Assembly (NCBI GenBank): GCA_002081555.1
Contig: KV920991.1
Coordinates: forward strand, 1-59,956
DNA: 59,956 bases
Source: Protostelium mycophagum
Taxonomy: Eukaryota > Evosea > Variosea > Protosteliida > Protosteliaceae
Direction of reading: 5' to 3'
Shown here: positions 29,937-41,090 of the stretch, piece by piece
Numbering within the stretch: position 1 is the stretch's first letter
Layout: the number at the start of each line of letters is the position of its first letter
Translations under genes and position numbers: made by a program
The notes under the pieces: generated by a model
Told to the model about the DNA's origin: nothing
What the model saw: only the letters and a program-made list of their open reading frames with translations
Databases searched by the model: none

Positions 29937-32900
29937 TTATTTGTAAAACTTGGACATTTCGTCTCTCAAAAATCTGTGAGACGTCAACAGAACATGATCG
30001 ACGTATGACCCACCTCGGCATCAGTTTTGGGACAGACATCTCCGGCATGGACGACCTGCTCACTTGCTTTTCAAACTGTTCTGTGAGGTCTTGCTCCACC
30101 ACAGACAACCTCATTTTCCCGCCATTTTTCTTGTACAAAAACGCAAACTCTTCGATGATGTCTACATTGCTGATGAAATCGAAAAAACGGTCGAAGCGAA
30201 TGTTCGAAGAATTTTCAGCGGTGATATACGAATGAAACTGTTTTGAATAGAATGGCCAGCCGAATTGATAGAGAACGATTTGTCCCGGATCTCTCATCTA
30301 CAACCCGTCAAAATGGCGGGAAGCTTCGTCTACAACCAGACGACCCCACCTTCTGGTAACAAGCACAGAGGTGATACGTTGCCATGACTGCAATGCAGGT
30401 CTCGTTCAGCGGCGCGAAAAACGTTGACTTCGGGGGCAGCTTGAAGATGTTTTCCAGCTTTCTTCTGGCCTCCAGCTGTGTTGGGAGACTTACAGACATC
30501 AAGACCTTGATCAGACTCTCTTTGGCGAGTTGTAGACGTCCAAGTTGGACTTCGCATATGGACTTTTGGAGGTGTACGTATTGACCTGAACATTTGAATT
30601 TGAATTTTGAAAAATAAAAGTACCGATCATCTCAACGGATTGGCGGGAAGTCACGTCGCGGTTCAAAATATTGGAACGACCGTTTTGCGAATCGGGCGGG
30701 TTGTAGATGGAGTTATCTAATAAATCATACATTTCGAAGGATTTATCATAATCTTCCTGAAGAAATTTAATAAAAATCATTATAAAATATAAAAATAATA
30801 TCTCTAAATAAACCTTATAAAAATAGATATCGCCCATGGACAACTGGATCCAGTCTGAATTTTTCCAAGAAAATTCTTCTCTTTCTAATGCGAATCTACA
30901 ACGAGGAGGAAGTTTGGATAAAAACGATGACGTCACTTCTAGTAATCTCACGCCTATATAAATCAATGATGGGATCTACAACTCCATTTTTTAACAAAAA
31001 AGTAAATAATTTTTTAAATCAAATGAAATAAAATACTTACTTTGAGGTGGTTTTGGGAGTTCTTCGGTTCTTCTCTTCTTATTCAAATGAGAATTCTGCT
31101 CGTCATCGTTGTAGACGATCACTTTTCCAAGAAATTTCCGCTGGAATCCCGCGAAAACGATGGACTTGTAATAATCCCAAACACAATGAAAAAAAACGGC
31201 CAGGCAGCCATGCAACGACATCGTATCATTCTCATCTGCGATATCTCAACCCTCACCGATGACGAATTATCTTCGAAATTTCTTACCTTCCGCCACCTTC
31301 TTACAGCACGTCTCGAAGAATTGGGCCCTCATTTCGAGTGAAATATTCGAGGAATTTTCTTGCATATTTTTTACTCTTCTCTGCAGATTCAACAATTTGT
31401 ACAACGCGTTGTAGTCCGCCAACGCAACAAGATTTTGGAAGGAAAGGCTGATGATTTGAGATAGAGGGGGTCTCGTTATTGAAAAGCCCCTGCCTAGATC
31501 TACAACGACCTGTTCTATTTTTAGTATTATTTTGGACGTTGATTGAGAGCTCACCGCTTCGGATAATTCTTGTGGGGTGAAGCTATCCATCATATCTGAT
31601 ATACACGTGACTGTGACGTTCAAAATTTGAATTTCGAAATTGGCGGGAACGTACCCGCAAATTTTCTGTATTCGTTTGTGGGCCGGTCCAAATATTTGAG
31701 ATGCTTCTCAGTGTCTACACAAATCCCAACACACAAATCCTGTACTTTTCTCAGAAATTTTATCATATGTTCACGAAATTTCTCAGAAATTTCATCGCAT
31801 ATTCACGAAGTTTCTCAGAAATTTCTCACCAATAACTGCTTTACGTCTTGGTCGTGTTGTGACCCTTCTCGATTTTTTTGGTGTTTCAAAAGAATAGAAC
31901 AGAGGGAACATGCCACGTCATGTCTGTTCGTCTCAATCAATTGAGACAGTATCGATTTCAGCAGTGTGGACATCCCTTTAGAGCCCCCCAAGCTCTCAAA
32001 TAATTTATCCATCATCTGTCACTTTTGTTACTTTTAATTATGGTTCATGTCTTTATTTCTAAGTGTATATTTATTTGCTTTTACAAGCGTGTTTGGATAT
32101 TGCGATTTCTGCTGTCTCTGCAGACCCGTTTACACAATAAAAACCATGCAAAGATTTTCGTGGTGTGCCTCGTAACGAACACTTTTGATCTCGTTTAGAC
32201 ACAAGAAATCTCTCTATATTATTTGTTCAATGCAGGTCAAAATCTCCCGTTAGTTACCGCGAAATGCGCTAAGAATCGCGTGCCTTCAGAAACTTTATGT
32301 CAGGTTTTGTTTTTATGTACACATTTGATGCTAACGAACACTTTACAAAAACTATTTTTGTCTCATAAATAAACTGTCGCCGATTTGTGGGGCAAATTTC
32401 AGTGTTTTTGGCGGGAAAATGTACCTCTCCGTTGACTTTCAGTTCCCTTCGGGGTGTATTTTTCTCGAAATGTGGGAGTGGTGCTCTACGCAGTTCAGGT
32501 AACACGATGCTCATGATCCAATCGATCAAAAAGGATGGACATTCTCCTCCTTGGCACCTACATGTCATCTAAACATATCTTCATGATATCATCATCAATT
32601 GTTGAGGCTGCAGCAATCCTAATAGTGCCGCAGTATAATAATTTCAATAATTCATTATCAGTGACGTCACCACACAAAGAGAACAAAAAAATACTCACGC
32701 TTGAGTCAGAATTTCTGCAGCTTGTTTGTAATTTCCTTCCTGAAGAGCTACTTTATGATGTTCAAACTTGAATATGTCAACAATATTTTGATGTCAGCTT
32801 TTCCTCACCAACAATGTAGTATCTAAAGGAAAGAGACTTCGACCTAAAAGGACCTTCGATCTGTCAGATCAAGATCAATATCAGAAGGGAAATGATCACA

Positions 32901-32976
32901 CCTGAGTCTTAGCCGCTGCCCAGTTTCCTTGCGACCTCTCTGCCTCTATTCTCTGCACGAAATCGGCGACATTCAT
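29937..32976 (-). CDS. INTS8: Integrator complex subunit 8 (INTS8)-like
   Basis: Alpha-helical TPR-like protein on the minus strand with many introns. Recognisable segments compared with animal INTS8: FEHHKVALQEGNYKQAAEIL (about 32765-32705), which fits CLRSGNYQEV; NSDWIQLSMGDIYFYK, which fits HSWLIIQADIYF; DFISNVDIIEEFAFLYKK, which fits YIWDVTILEYLTYLHHK; and the last residues MPRFLRDEMSKFYK, which fit KKKFLQAMAKLYF at the extreme C-terminus. That last match needs the intron at about 29975-30016, and the stop is TAA 29937-29939. Other exons: HLNKKRRTEELPKPPQ (31090-31050), IEQVVVDLGRG and LLKSILSQLIETNRHDV (about 31965-31915). The part upstream of about 32020 could be a separate gene; I kept it because of the GNY segment. 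Integrator cleaves snRNA and attenuates mRNA transcription, and INTS8 recruits PP2A in animals. The proposed start is ATG 32976. Confidence 0.68.
31730..31830 (-). repeat. Short tandem repeat in an INTS8 intron
   Basis: TTTCTCAGAAATTT recurs about every 32 bp (near 31737, 31776 and 31808), separated by ATCGCATATTCACGAA-like spacers. It lies between two exons of the minus-strand gene. Confidence 0.7.
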
Positions 32977-33186
32977 CTCATATGCAAGATCAGATCTTTC
33001 TTCTGTTTTTGTTGAGATATCTTGGCTGGCTGTCGCATTTGTTCATGGAATCAGCAAAATTTTTGTTCCAGAAACAAGGTGGGCACAAATCAACCACATT
33101 TTTAGATCTTCGTGCGACAACTCTTTCAACAGAAGGAAAAAAAAGACACCAGGAGTCATTTTGTGTTTATAATGTCCAGATCATAA

Positions 33187-34204
33187 ATGTCGGAGGAAGC
33201 TTCGATTGGATCTGTCGGAGTCGAATCGCAAGAGACAGAGACGCGAGATGAAGAGGCTTTCAAGACAGAAATAGTCCCGATGCTATCGCGAGCTCACGTT
33301 CAAATCGTCTCAAACCATGAGGAAACGGAAGTCGTAAGGAGTTTGTATCGTGATTTATTTTCGTTTACAAAGACAGTGCGATACAGAGGTCTCTCTCGGA
33401 GAGAATAGCAACCTGAAGATGAGCAAGTGAGTCGATGTATCATAATGATCTCCTTGGACAATTGTATTTGTCACTACTGTAAATGATCAACAAAAAAATA
33501 AATAATGGGCGGAGCTGTGATTCAGAAGTGATCTGAACCTGAAATGTTTGCATTACGATATTTCTGTACCTCTGTTGTGGAAGTTTGTTTTTCATGTTGG
33601 CGGCTTTGCCGCGAATTTTGAGGAAATCCAGCGTCACCTGTGCCTCAGTACAGTTGTATTCGTTTTAAAGAGGCAGATTTTGAGTTTTATTTAGCTTGCC
33701 TGTTAGCCTGAACTGATACCAAAAGGTTCGAAGATCAATACGTGAAAGACTGGAAGATGGTCGTCTACAACCTTCTCGTGGAGCACCACAACCTCTCCCT
33801 CGACGACAACGCACAGGTCGACCTTTTTCCCGCCAAAAAGTTGATCGTTGTAGATGGCACTGGTAGAGCCCATCGTCTACAACGACCGAGGCAGGCTCCG
33901 CCAGGGTTTCCGTTTTAACCCCGAGAGGCAGCCAGAGCAGAGGCTCCCAGAACTATACGCTCAGTACGTAAGAAAGACAAGACTACAAGAGGAGGAGAGC
34001 GGATCCTTGACACAGCCGCTCATCCAAGACCTCTATCGGTATTACTGGAGGTCATGTTCTGAGCTCATGTCCAAATACTTTGAGAAGAAGGACAGATTCA
34101 CGTATCTATACAAGGATGTGCCGTTGTTCGTGCCGAATGAGCCGATCAAGAATGCGAGCGAGAGGATCATGACGATGAAAGCCACACGTTCCGCGAAAAA
34201 ATAA
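33187..34204 (+). CDS. Unknown 211-residue protein, four exons
   Basis: Exons 33187-33340, 33387-33426, 33726-33816 and 33854-34204 join in frame. The intron before the last exon ends in the recurrent CGTTGTAG word. The product begins MSEEASIGSVGVESQETE (acidic) and continues EETEVVRKVSLGENSNLKMS, KFEDQYVKDWKMVVYNLLVE, then EPIVYNDRGRLRQGFRFNPE, PLIQDLYRYYWRSCSELM and KDRFTYLYKDVPLFVP. It is rich in aromatic and charged residues in the second half, suggesting a helical fold. I do not recognise it. Intron 2 (33427-33725) is long for this genome and has an open minus-strand stretch. Confidence 0.65.
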
Positions 34205-34355
34205 ATGTATTAAATATTCAAAATTATATTTTTACTTTGGAGAATTCACATTCATACGAAATAAAAATGATATAAAAAATTAAAATTTCATAGAATTTTT
34301 TCTGAAATATTTGTCGACAATACTTGACGTATATATGTATATGTGTTATAGACGT

Positions 34356-35366
34356 TTAAGTGCTTCTTTCTGTGTATTGTCTGAGTTGATTCCATAACCT
34401 ACGGATTCTTCCTTCTTCATCAAAGCTCAGGAATCTAAAGATATCAATCTCATTGAGATTAAGAGATGACGCTTCTCACTTTTCAATGATGGAAGTGTCC
34501 AGCAGGTTGAACCATGCAAAAAATGCACATAGAAACAGATCAGCATAGGACACTGCAGCTCGATCAGCGGCCAGAATGATGACAAATGATCACCTTTCTC
34601 TCCCAAAAAGAAGGGTCCTCCGCTCTGTTTCAATATCTGGCTCAACTCTTTGATGACTGGTGCGACCTGTTCCCACAATTTGGCTTCATCTTGTTTTCGT
34701 TCCAGCTCAGAGAGGCTGCAGCCGAATATCTCTTTACGTGTCCTTTCGAAATATTCGACATCACGTGGCGGTAACACCTTTCTGGGTACCTAAAAGTATG
34801 AGACCTTCTGATGTGAACAATGTCAGTTTTACATCTCTTCAATTTCGGTGTCACTTACCTTTGGAAGCATAAGAGGTCTCAAAACTCCCATTACACCTTC
34901 TTGTACAAGTTTCATAACCTGACAAACATCAATCTTCAGCCGTAATAACTGATGATACCTTCTCGACGGTAGGATCAGAGAGGTAAAGAGATGGTTCTGG
35001 TTTTATATTCTCGAGCTCTTTAACAATGGCTGTGCTGTCCATGTAATACTTTGTCGCCTCTCCTTCCTTCACTCCTAGAATAGGAAGTGTATGGAATGGC
35101 CAATTTGAATTACCAGGAACACTGTCTGTGATAAGACTGGGGACCTATATGATTAAATTTACTTCAATTGATTCATCGTGGGTGTGATGTCAGGATAAGG
35201 GAGCCAGAAAGTTTCATAATCTAATCCTTTATAGTTGAGCGCAAGTCTTGCCTTCCATGTGTTTGGTGACCTGCATGACGTCATACCAAATAAAGAGGAT
35301 GAATACGCACCAACATCCCACATTTGGGTCAACGTTTGGCAGATCATAGAATATCAGCGAGGTCAT
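34356..35366 (-). CDS. Glutathione S-transferase-like protein
   Basis: Cytosolic GST fold. The N-terminal thioredoxin-like part begins MTSLIFYDLPNVDPNVGCW at ATG 35366 and continues SPNTWKARLALNYKGLDYET then FWLPYPDITPTM. The next exons give LPILGV, YYMDSTAIVKELE (the Ser of the gamma-glutamyl site is in the usual DS motif) and the C-terminal helical domain with VPRKVLPPRDVEYFERTRKE, then GPFFLGEK and VSYADLFLCAFFAWFNLLD. The last exon, after a 45-bp intron at about 34440-34484, ends LWNQLRQYTERST at TAA 34356-34358. The WKARLALNYKG pattern is close to fungal/amoebal GSTs of the Ure2-like/GTE type; the catalytic residue is not obvious. It converges with no neighbour and is head-to-tail with the JmjC gene. 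Confidence 0.85.
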
Positions 35367-35453
35367 GTTGCTGTTCTTCTCTCGTTGTGTCTTGTTTGTG
35401 ACAGAAGATTTCTGTTCGCTTCTACAACCAGCTGTATAAGTTGAATTTTTTAT

Positions 35454-38430
35454 TTATGTTTGCATGCTGGTCTCTTCTTGAACCAATTTCATACACTCCT
35501 CATAATTACGCTCTAGATGTTCATGAGGCACCCACTCATCAACGACCATCTGGTGCAGGTGGTGATTCATCCCATAGATCTTGGCACATTTTGGACACAT
35601 GTCGTAACGTTCGCACTTGTTCGCGCAGTAGAACCTACAGCATATTCAGAGGATACACCCAACAGAAACTTCAATGCCACCATTTGAGGCTTCGCCGCAA
35701 TCAAAAGTTGATAAAAAATCCACCTCCTGTTGAATATGTCTCCCTCACAGACATCACATGTGAACGTCTCTGGTATCGACTTGATGTCCATCTTGTTTGG
35801 ACTTTTGAGCAAGGATGCCGGAACTTCGGTGCTCTTCTCATCGTCCAAGATCTGTCTGTAAATGGGCAACACCTGCTTCAATCTCTCCACATCTTGGGGT
35901 CTCCTGTCTTTTTGGATCTTTTCTTTCAATCCGATAGAACTGAAGTGGATCACGAACTTAAACCGCAAGTAGGAGTTTCGGTTGACCCTCTTGTTCTCTG
36001 TCGGTGTGAATATTCGTGTTTTAATGTCAAGGTTTCTTGGTGAGCAGAAGAATCACCACCAAATCCGTTATAGACAGTACCTTGTTCTTCTTCCCAGGAA
36101 TCGGCCAAAGCGAAACAATTCAAGATGTTTCCTGCCACTGCACAAGAGAAGCCTCCCTGCACACGATGAGCTCCAAACGAATCCGAGATCTCTTCACTTG
36201 AATATATTCGACAAAGAAGACAGCGAACCTCGTTCATGACCGTGTGCGGTACCGCAGGTGGCACGATGACAAGGTCCCCGATACGTTGGTCGATATACCA
36301 CATGGGGATCCCGGTGCTTTCCAGCTCTCTGGGCGCCATCCAGAAATTATCCTTGTGCAGTGTACCTCCCATCTCCTTCATCTTCTCGGACAGAGCCTCC
36401 TTTTGTGTCTTATCTATAAGCCACCACTTCTTGTAACCGTCACCAAAGACGCACAAGTTGTAGGCGATGGACGCGGACTTGTCGATGTGGAAGGGCGTTC
36501 GGGTTCCCCCGACACCGAGGTAGCTGCTATTTTTAGATCGACGGTTCATTTTTCATATGCCAAAAGACTCAAAGGTGCCGAGATTTACAGGCCTAAACCC
36601 TAAACCCTAAGAAACAAAACATTTTTTGATTTGCAAACAAAGTATATTATAAAAGTCTCTCGACACAAAAACCGTGAGAGAAGCATTTGTGGCTTTGCCG
36701 AACACGAATGTCAACTTTCAGTACAAAGAACTTGCCATTAAAAAATAAACCTCTTGCACTAACAATGGCGCTCTGCGCTACAATTCAATCTATTTTTGGA
36801 ACTCACGCCATGCTGACGATGGGTTTTAGCTCTGTCGGCAGAAATGACACCATGTCATAGTCCTCATTTCCCGGGGTTAAAAACTTTGGGAGCATCTGGA
36901 ATAGATCTTCATCCCATTGTAATCTCTTGTTCTCCGAGAAAGAGTAGTCTTTAGCATAGACCATCACTCTAGACTGGTCGTTTGGCTTCTACAACGGTGT
37001 CAGAGAGGAGTTGTAGATTGGTCGACATGATGATGACGTTTCAAGATGTAGATGCCATATGGTGTCCTTTTGTTTTTGGGCGAGTTTTCTAAGGAATGTC
37101 GACACTAACAAGATACTAACAACCTGGAGAATTTCCGTCGGCGTTTTTTAGTGCTGCACTGAACCGGAGTTAAGAGCGAAGCCCAAAATCACGGTAGTGA
37201 ACGCACCTCACGGTAAGGAAACGAATGACCATCCTAATGTCGACATCGGGATGACAGATGCACCCACCTGACAATCAATGTCTGATTCATCACCGAATTC
37301 GTAACCAGTTCCCTTGTCCATGAACCATTTGACACTCTTAGTCACATCTCTAATCACTGAGAACTGGCTCTCATCCGATGGGTCCATCTGCATGAACCTC
37401 ACCTGTATCATGTCAACGATGTTGTCTTTGATCATGATCATGTTGTCGATTCCCGGAGCGGATTAATCTGATCCCGGGAAGCTTTGCGGTTACTACCGTC
37501 TGATAGTGGCTCATCGTTTCGGTAGTAAACGTGCTCACATGCGGGATGTGATTTTTTTTCCCGGGAAGCGACAAACGTGGCTTCCTTGCAAGAGATATTT
37601 TTGTTGCATTTTTTCACAACGAAACAGACGCGATGGACATCTCACCGATAGTTTCTCGTCCTCACAAGATCTCAAAAGATGGTCAAAGCTCCATATATGC
37701 TGTTTCTTTAGGACCTCCATACACCCTATTCGTGTCAACATCTGAGGCATGTATTTGTCATCGCTTGACATCATGTCATCACGGTCTTCAAGAGATCACG
37801 ACATGTCGTCATCATCAAATCGAGACATCATGACCTGTCATCTTACCTGTCAACACGATGGGCTCTCTCTTCATGACCACGTGTTCATGGAACATCTCTT
37901 CGGTGAACTCGCGAATGTCAAATCTTTTAGCTGGTTTGGAGTTTGGAGTGTGCTCTGAAGGCAACATCGGCAGAGTCGGTTCTACCTCCTTCTTTTTACA
38001 TTCTAATGCTGGTGCTTGGAGTATTTTCATCTAATTAAGATCAGAATAACATGATATGTACTCTAAATAAGATCTTGACATGTGTCACTCACCTTCTCCG
38101 TGATCTCCGGTACCGACTTGTCCTCATATCTCTGGAAGCAGTTCTCGCAGAAGGACAATGGCGACTTATCCACCTTCCTATGCCACTTCTCAGTGTCTGT
38201 AGTGGAACAGCTGGAGCACTTCCGATAGTGCTCCAGATTCTTGTTAGTGTCGACAAGCGTGATGATTTCATAAGGTCTTCGCCTATTAATAAACCCCGCA
38301 TGTACCTCAAAGGATGCGGGGGTGTATTTTCGCCTGCAGCAATCGCATAGAATAGTGGTTCCTTGGATGACCCCATTCTTCTTGCCGCACGTGACTCTCT
38401 TGCCCTCGACTCCGGGTATATCTCCCAATC
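35454..38430 (-). CDS. JmjC protein with TIFY-binding-like, zinc finger and ZZ modules
   Basis: Multi-exon chromatin-type protein. At the N-terminus (38428-38095) a TPL/TIFY-binding-like segment reads TTILCDCCRRKYTPASFEVH then AGFINRRRPYEIITLVD. Next comes a GATA-like C4 finger, YRKCSSCSTTDTEKWHR...FCENC. A JmjC N-part follows (about 37960-37870), FTEEMFHEHVVMKREPIVLT, then exons with LPKFLTPGNEDYDMVSFLP. The JmjC core is YLGVGGTRTPFHIDKSASIA (36530-36470) with the Fe ligands H-x-D in FHID and the distal His in VPPAVPHTVMNE, plus GYKKWWLIDK. At the C-terminus a ZZ-type finger reads FTCDVCEGDIFNRR...CERYDMCPKCAKIYG...HHLHQM, ending SMQT at TAA 35454-35456. A histone demethylase or hydroxylase role is inferred. 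The first exon and ATG were not located; an intron ending CTACAACGTTGTAG precedes LGDIPGVEG. Confidence 0.82.
36590..36610. repeat. Interstitial telomere-like repeat (CCCTAAA type)
   Basis: CCTAAACCCTAAACCCTAAG, about 2.5 units of the 7-bp TTTAGGG telomere repeat. It lies inside the JmjC gene's intron between the LPTELKPIVSMA and YLGVGGTRTP exons (about 36534-36806). Confidence 0.7.
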
Positions 38431-38690
38431 TACAACGTTGTAGTCAGCCGACGTTGTACTCAGACGTCATCTTTGATTTTTACTGATCTTGGGATCAAGT
38501 GAATAAATTTAAATAATTTTTTGCGTTTTTGAGTAAAAACTCATCTACTAATAAAATATTAAATTTTATGGAGAGATGCAATCCTTTGCAGTGAATGATT
38601 CTGGAATAAAACTACTCCTCAGGTGGGTCGAAAAGACCGCGAAAGGACCTCGGACGCCCCGAAAACATGTGAAAATACACTCACATCGGG

Positions 38691-39593
38691 CGACGTTGTT
38701 TTTGATTATTGTAGGAGCCAGAGTTATTGACAGGAGCAGGAGCAACAGGAGCAGCAGGAGCAGCAGGAGCAGAGGAGATCTTAGCCTTCTTTGTGGGTCT
38801 TGGGGTATACACCTCATCACGTGGATCATCTTCCTATCGGGATCAGTACATGTCCATGTACAAATGACATCAGACATGTTGTAACAAAAACTTTTCGCGC
38901 GATCCTGAATGATGCATCACATACATCTGAAACTGGCAGATATGACTCTTCGTAAACATTCTTGGCACTTCTGCTGGTAGAATTTTTCCTTTGTGGAGAA
39001 GCTACCGGCTTCACAGCACTCTTCAACGCCGCCCTCTTTAACTCCGCGCTGGAAGGTATTTGCGGTAGAGTATCCGCTGAAATCTCCGGCTGAACCTCCG
39101 ATGTGATCTCCGGTCCATCTACAACCTGACCACCCTTCACACTGTCATCTACAACGGATTTCTGACGCTCCGGTGTGGTCTTCTGCTCTACCCCCGCCAA
39201 AAGGATTTTAATGTTTTTGGTGGTGCCTTTTTTGGTTTTATGGACGGTGGGCGTAACTTCGATCTTGTCTACAACGACCTTTTCTGGTGGATTTCTGTTC
39301 TCATCACGCGCAGCGTCCAAGTCCCTGCGGAGACGCTCGTTCTCCATCTGCAACTGGTTGAGGCGCTCCTCTTTGGATTGTAACTCTTGTTTGTATTTTT
39401 CGGACGGCTGGAGCTGCTTCTCCAACCTTTTGTACATATCGTTCAGGTCCGTTGTAGATGGTAGGTTCTGCACTTGCGTCTTGATGTAAGAAATTTCAGG
39501 GAAAATGCTGGTTGTGAAGAACGAAACCAGATCTGACATCTGGGTTTTCAACCGAGATATCTCGGATTGTAATGTGGAGATATCAGTCTTCAT
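38691..39593 (-). CDS. Coiled-coil protein with Ala/Pro-rich tail
   Basis: Two exons. The first starts MKTDISTLQSEISRLKTQMS at ATG 39593. Residues 1-105 are a coiled coil (heptads in DMYKRLEKQLQPSEKYKQEL, ERLNQLQMENERLRRDLDAA). A basic, disordered part follows (KTKKGTTKNIKILLAG, RAALKSAVKPVASPQRKNST). Splicing across 38830-38923 gives SDEDDPRDEVYTPRPTKKAK, then an Ala-Pro run encoded by GCTCCTGCTGCTCCT repeats (about 38727-38768) and QKQRRPM before TGA 38691-38693. No family match; nuclear or cytoskeletal roles are both possible. The repeated GCTCCT codons may vary in copy number between isolates. Confidence 0.72.
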
Positions 39594-39728
39594 GGTGTTT
39601 TCTTTTGAAAGGACGGACTACAACCAGTCAATTTAAGGTGACATATTCTGTTGGATTTTTGTATATTTTACTCAGAGTCTACACTTTATGCAAGCGTCAT
39701 CATTTTGCATTAGAGATCCATTATTATT

Positions 39729-40560
39729 TTTTAAATGTAAGAGAATATACATTCGAATGAGAGCACTCGCTACAGTAGAAACATGCGGTAGAGTATATAA
39801 AAAATAATCACAAAGATCACGCTCACCGCTTCATGATCCTCTAAACATTTGTTCCATCTGTGGCTGGTCTCATTTATGGCCCTCTCGTGATTTTCTGTGA
39901 ATGTGCGGATGTTTTTCTTCGCCAAATCCTGAAGAGAATTCGAGTAATTCCTCTGCATTTGAAATGAGATAAGTGCTGATGGTCAGCAGAACGACATGAT
40001 CAAAATGCACCACCGAAATGACGATCAAAACTTACCAAGAAATTACGCAGTTCTCTGTCGTCTGGATTGAATTGGAATCCCCACCTCCCCATATCTCTAT
40101 CCTCTATTGGATTGACAAGTGGAATTTCTTCATGTTCCTCTTCATCGACAATGTTCTCTTGAGCTTCTATGGTTTTGTCTTCCATTATGAATTGATTTGG
40201 CTGGACAGTGTCGTCTTCTGGTTGAGTGAGTTCATCCAAGATGTCTTCTTGATTCTTGTCTTCATTTTGTGTTGGTGTCACTTGCTTCTCTTCTGTCTGT
40301 TTTTGAGATTGCCTTTTGGATTTTGGTGACTCCTCTGTCTCTGCTTTGCCTTCTTTTAGGGGCAATCTTCTTGTTTGATTGCGTGTTCTTTTCGCAGTCG
40401 CCTCCTCTTTATAGTCAGGGCTCTTGTTATTCTCTGCAATCCTCGTGCTTCGTCTTGAAGAGCGAGAGGAATCCTGCAACACATGAGATAGATTATGACT
40501 TATATCCAGCACCTCTTCAAGAGTCTTCTTGGGAGTTGGCTTCTTCTTCTTCAGTGTCAT
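39729..40560 (-). CDS. Unknown Lys/Glu-rich protein
   Basis: The minus-strand first exon starts at ATG 40560 (MTLKKKKPTPKKTLEEVLDI). It continues with a disordered region full of basic and acidic tracts (SSRRSTRIAENNK, KRTRNQTRRLPLKEGKAET, ILDELTQPEDDTVQP) and ends RWGFQFNPDDRELRNFLV before an intron. A second exon (about 39955-39829) reads QRNYSNSLQDLAKKNIRTFT, then HERAINETSHRWNKCLEDHE, a predicted helix. A short last exon after an intron ending CTACTGTAG gives RVLSFECIFSYI and a stop near 39729. No domain is recognised; composition suggests a nuclear protein. Confidence 0.6.
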
Positions 40561-40627
40561 GGACAAATACAATGAGATCAATCCGTTTCCGATCGGAGGA
40601 ATTCACAAAAACAAAAGAATTGGACCA

Positions 40628-40847
40628 TGGCAAAATGAAAATTCGAACAAGAAAAATAAAGTGTTACGGATTGTAATTTATTTTATCTTTTTTATGAGTC
40701 GTCATCCTCAAGGTCCACATGGTACTGGTTGACAAACAAGTGAGATGGGGGATTCCTCCAACATTCACGCGAAGAATGTTCCTTCTCATTGGGGTATGAA
40801 GTTGACCGACTCCCTGGTAGCCTTTGTCGCCAAGAATTAGTTCGTTC
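40628..40847 (-). mobile_element. DDE transposase-derived fragment abutting the assembly gap
   Basis: The minus-strand reading contains NELILGDKGYQGVGQLHTPM then RRN. This is the motif (L-L-G-D-K-G-Y-Q-G, then TP) around the third catalytic region of DDE_Tnp_4/IS5-type and PIF/Harbinger-type transposases. It aligns with the copy at the window's right end (59398-59766) but lacks about 150 bp between 40740 and 40770. Flanking frames are broken. The sequence runs directly into the N gap, which is expected where repeated elements stop an assembly. Confidence 0.7.
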
Positions 40848-40947
40848 NNNNNNNNNNNNNNNNNNNNNNNNNNNNNNNNNNNNNNNNNNNNNNNNNNNNN
40901 NNNNNNNNNNNNNNNNNNNNNNNNNNNNNNNNNNNNNNNNNNNNNNN
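40848..40947. other. Assembly gap (100 N)
   Basis: A run of exactly 100 N, the usual size placeholder for a gap of unknown length. The true sequence probably contains the rest of the transposon started at 40628. Confidence 0.98.
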
Positions 40948-41090
40948 GTTTTATTAAGAGTCGTTGCGTTGTAGATAGGGTTGGAATGGCAGGTGCAATT
41001 AGTCGCTCGTCTACAACGCTGGATTTGCCGAAGCGCTTTGCTGCTACTTGTATTTTAATGTCGTTTTCACGACAAGGGGATGGAGTCTAG
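40948..41090 (+). CDS. Possible terminal exon of an unknown gene cut by the gap
   Basis: Open to TAG 41088-41090, reading FIKSRCVVDRVGMAGAISRS then STTLDLPKRFAATCILMSF. The codons include an inverted repeat, GCGTTGTAGA (40968) and TCTACAACGC (41009). It may equally be non-coding. Nothing upstream is available because of the gap. Confidence 0.25.

Noticed and set aside
35441-36043. 200-codon plus-strand frame
   Set aside because: Antisense shadow of the JmjC C-terminal exons and ZZ finger.
38577-38884. Plus-strand Arg/Ser repeat protein (RSRSNRSSRSSRSRG)
   Set aside because: This is the antisense of the Ala/Pro repeat in the minus-strand coiled-coil gene, whose frame and splice sites are consistent.
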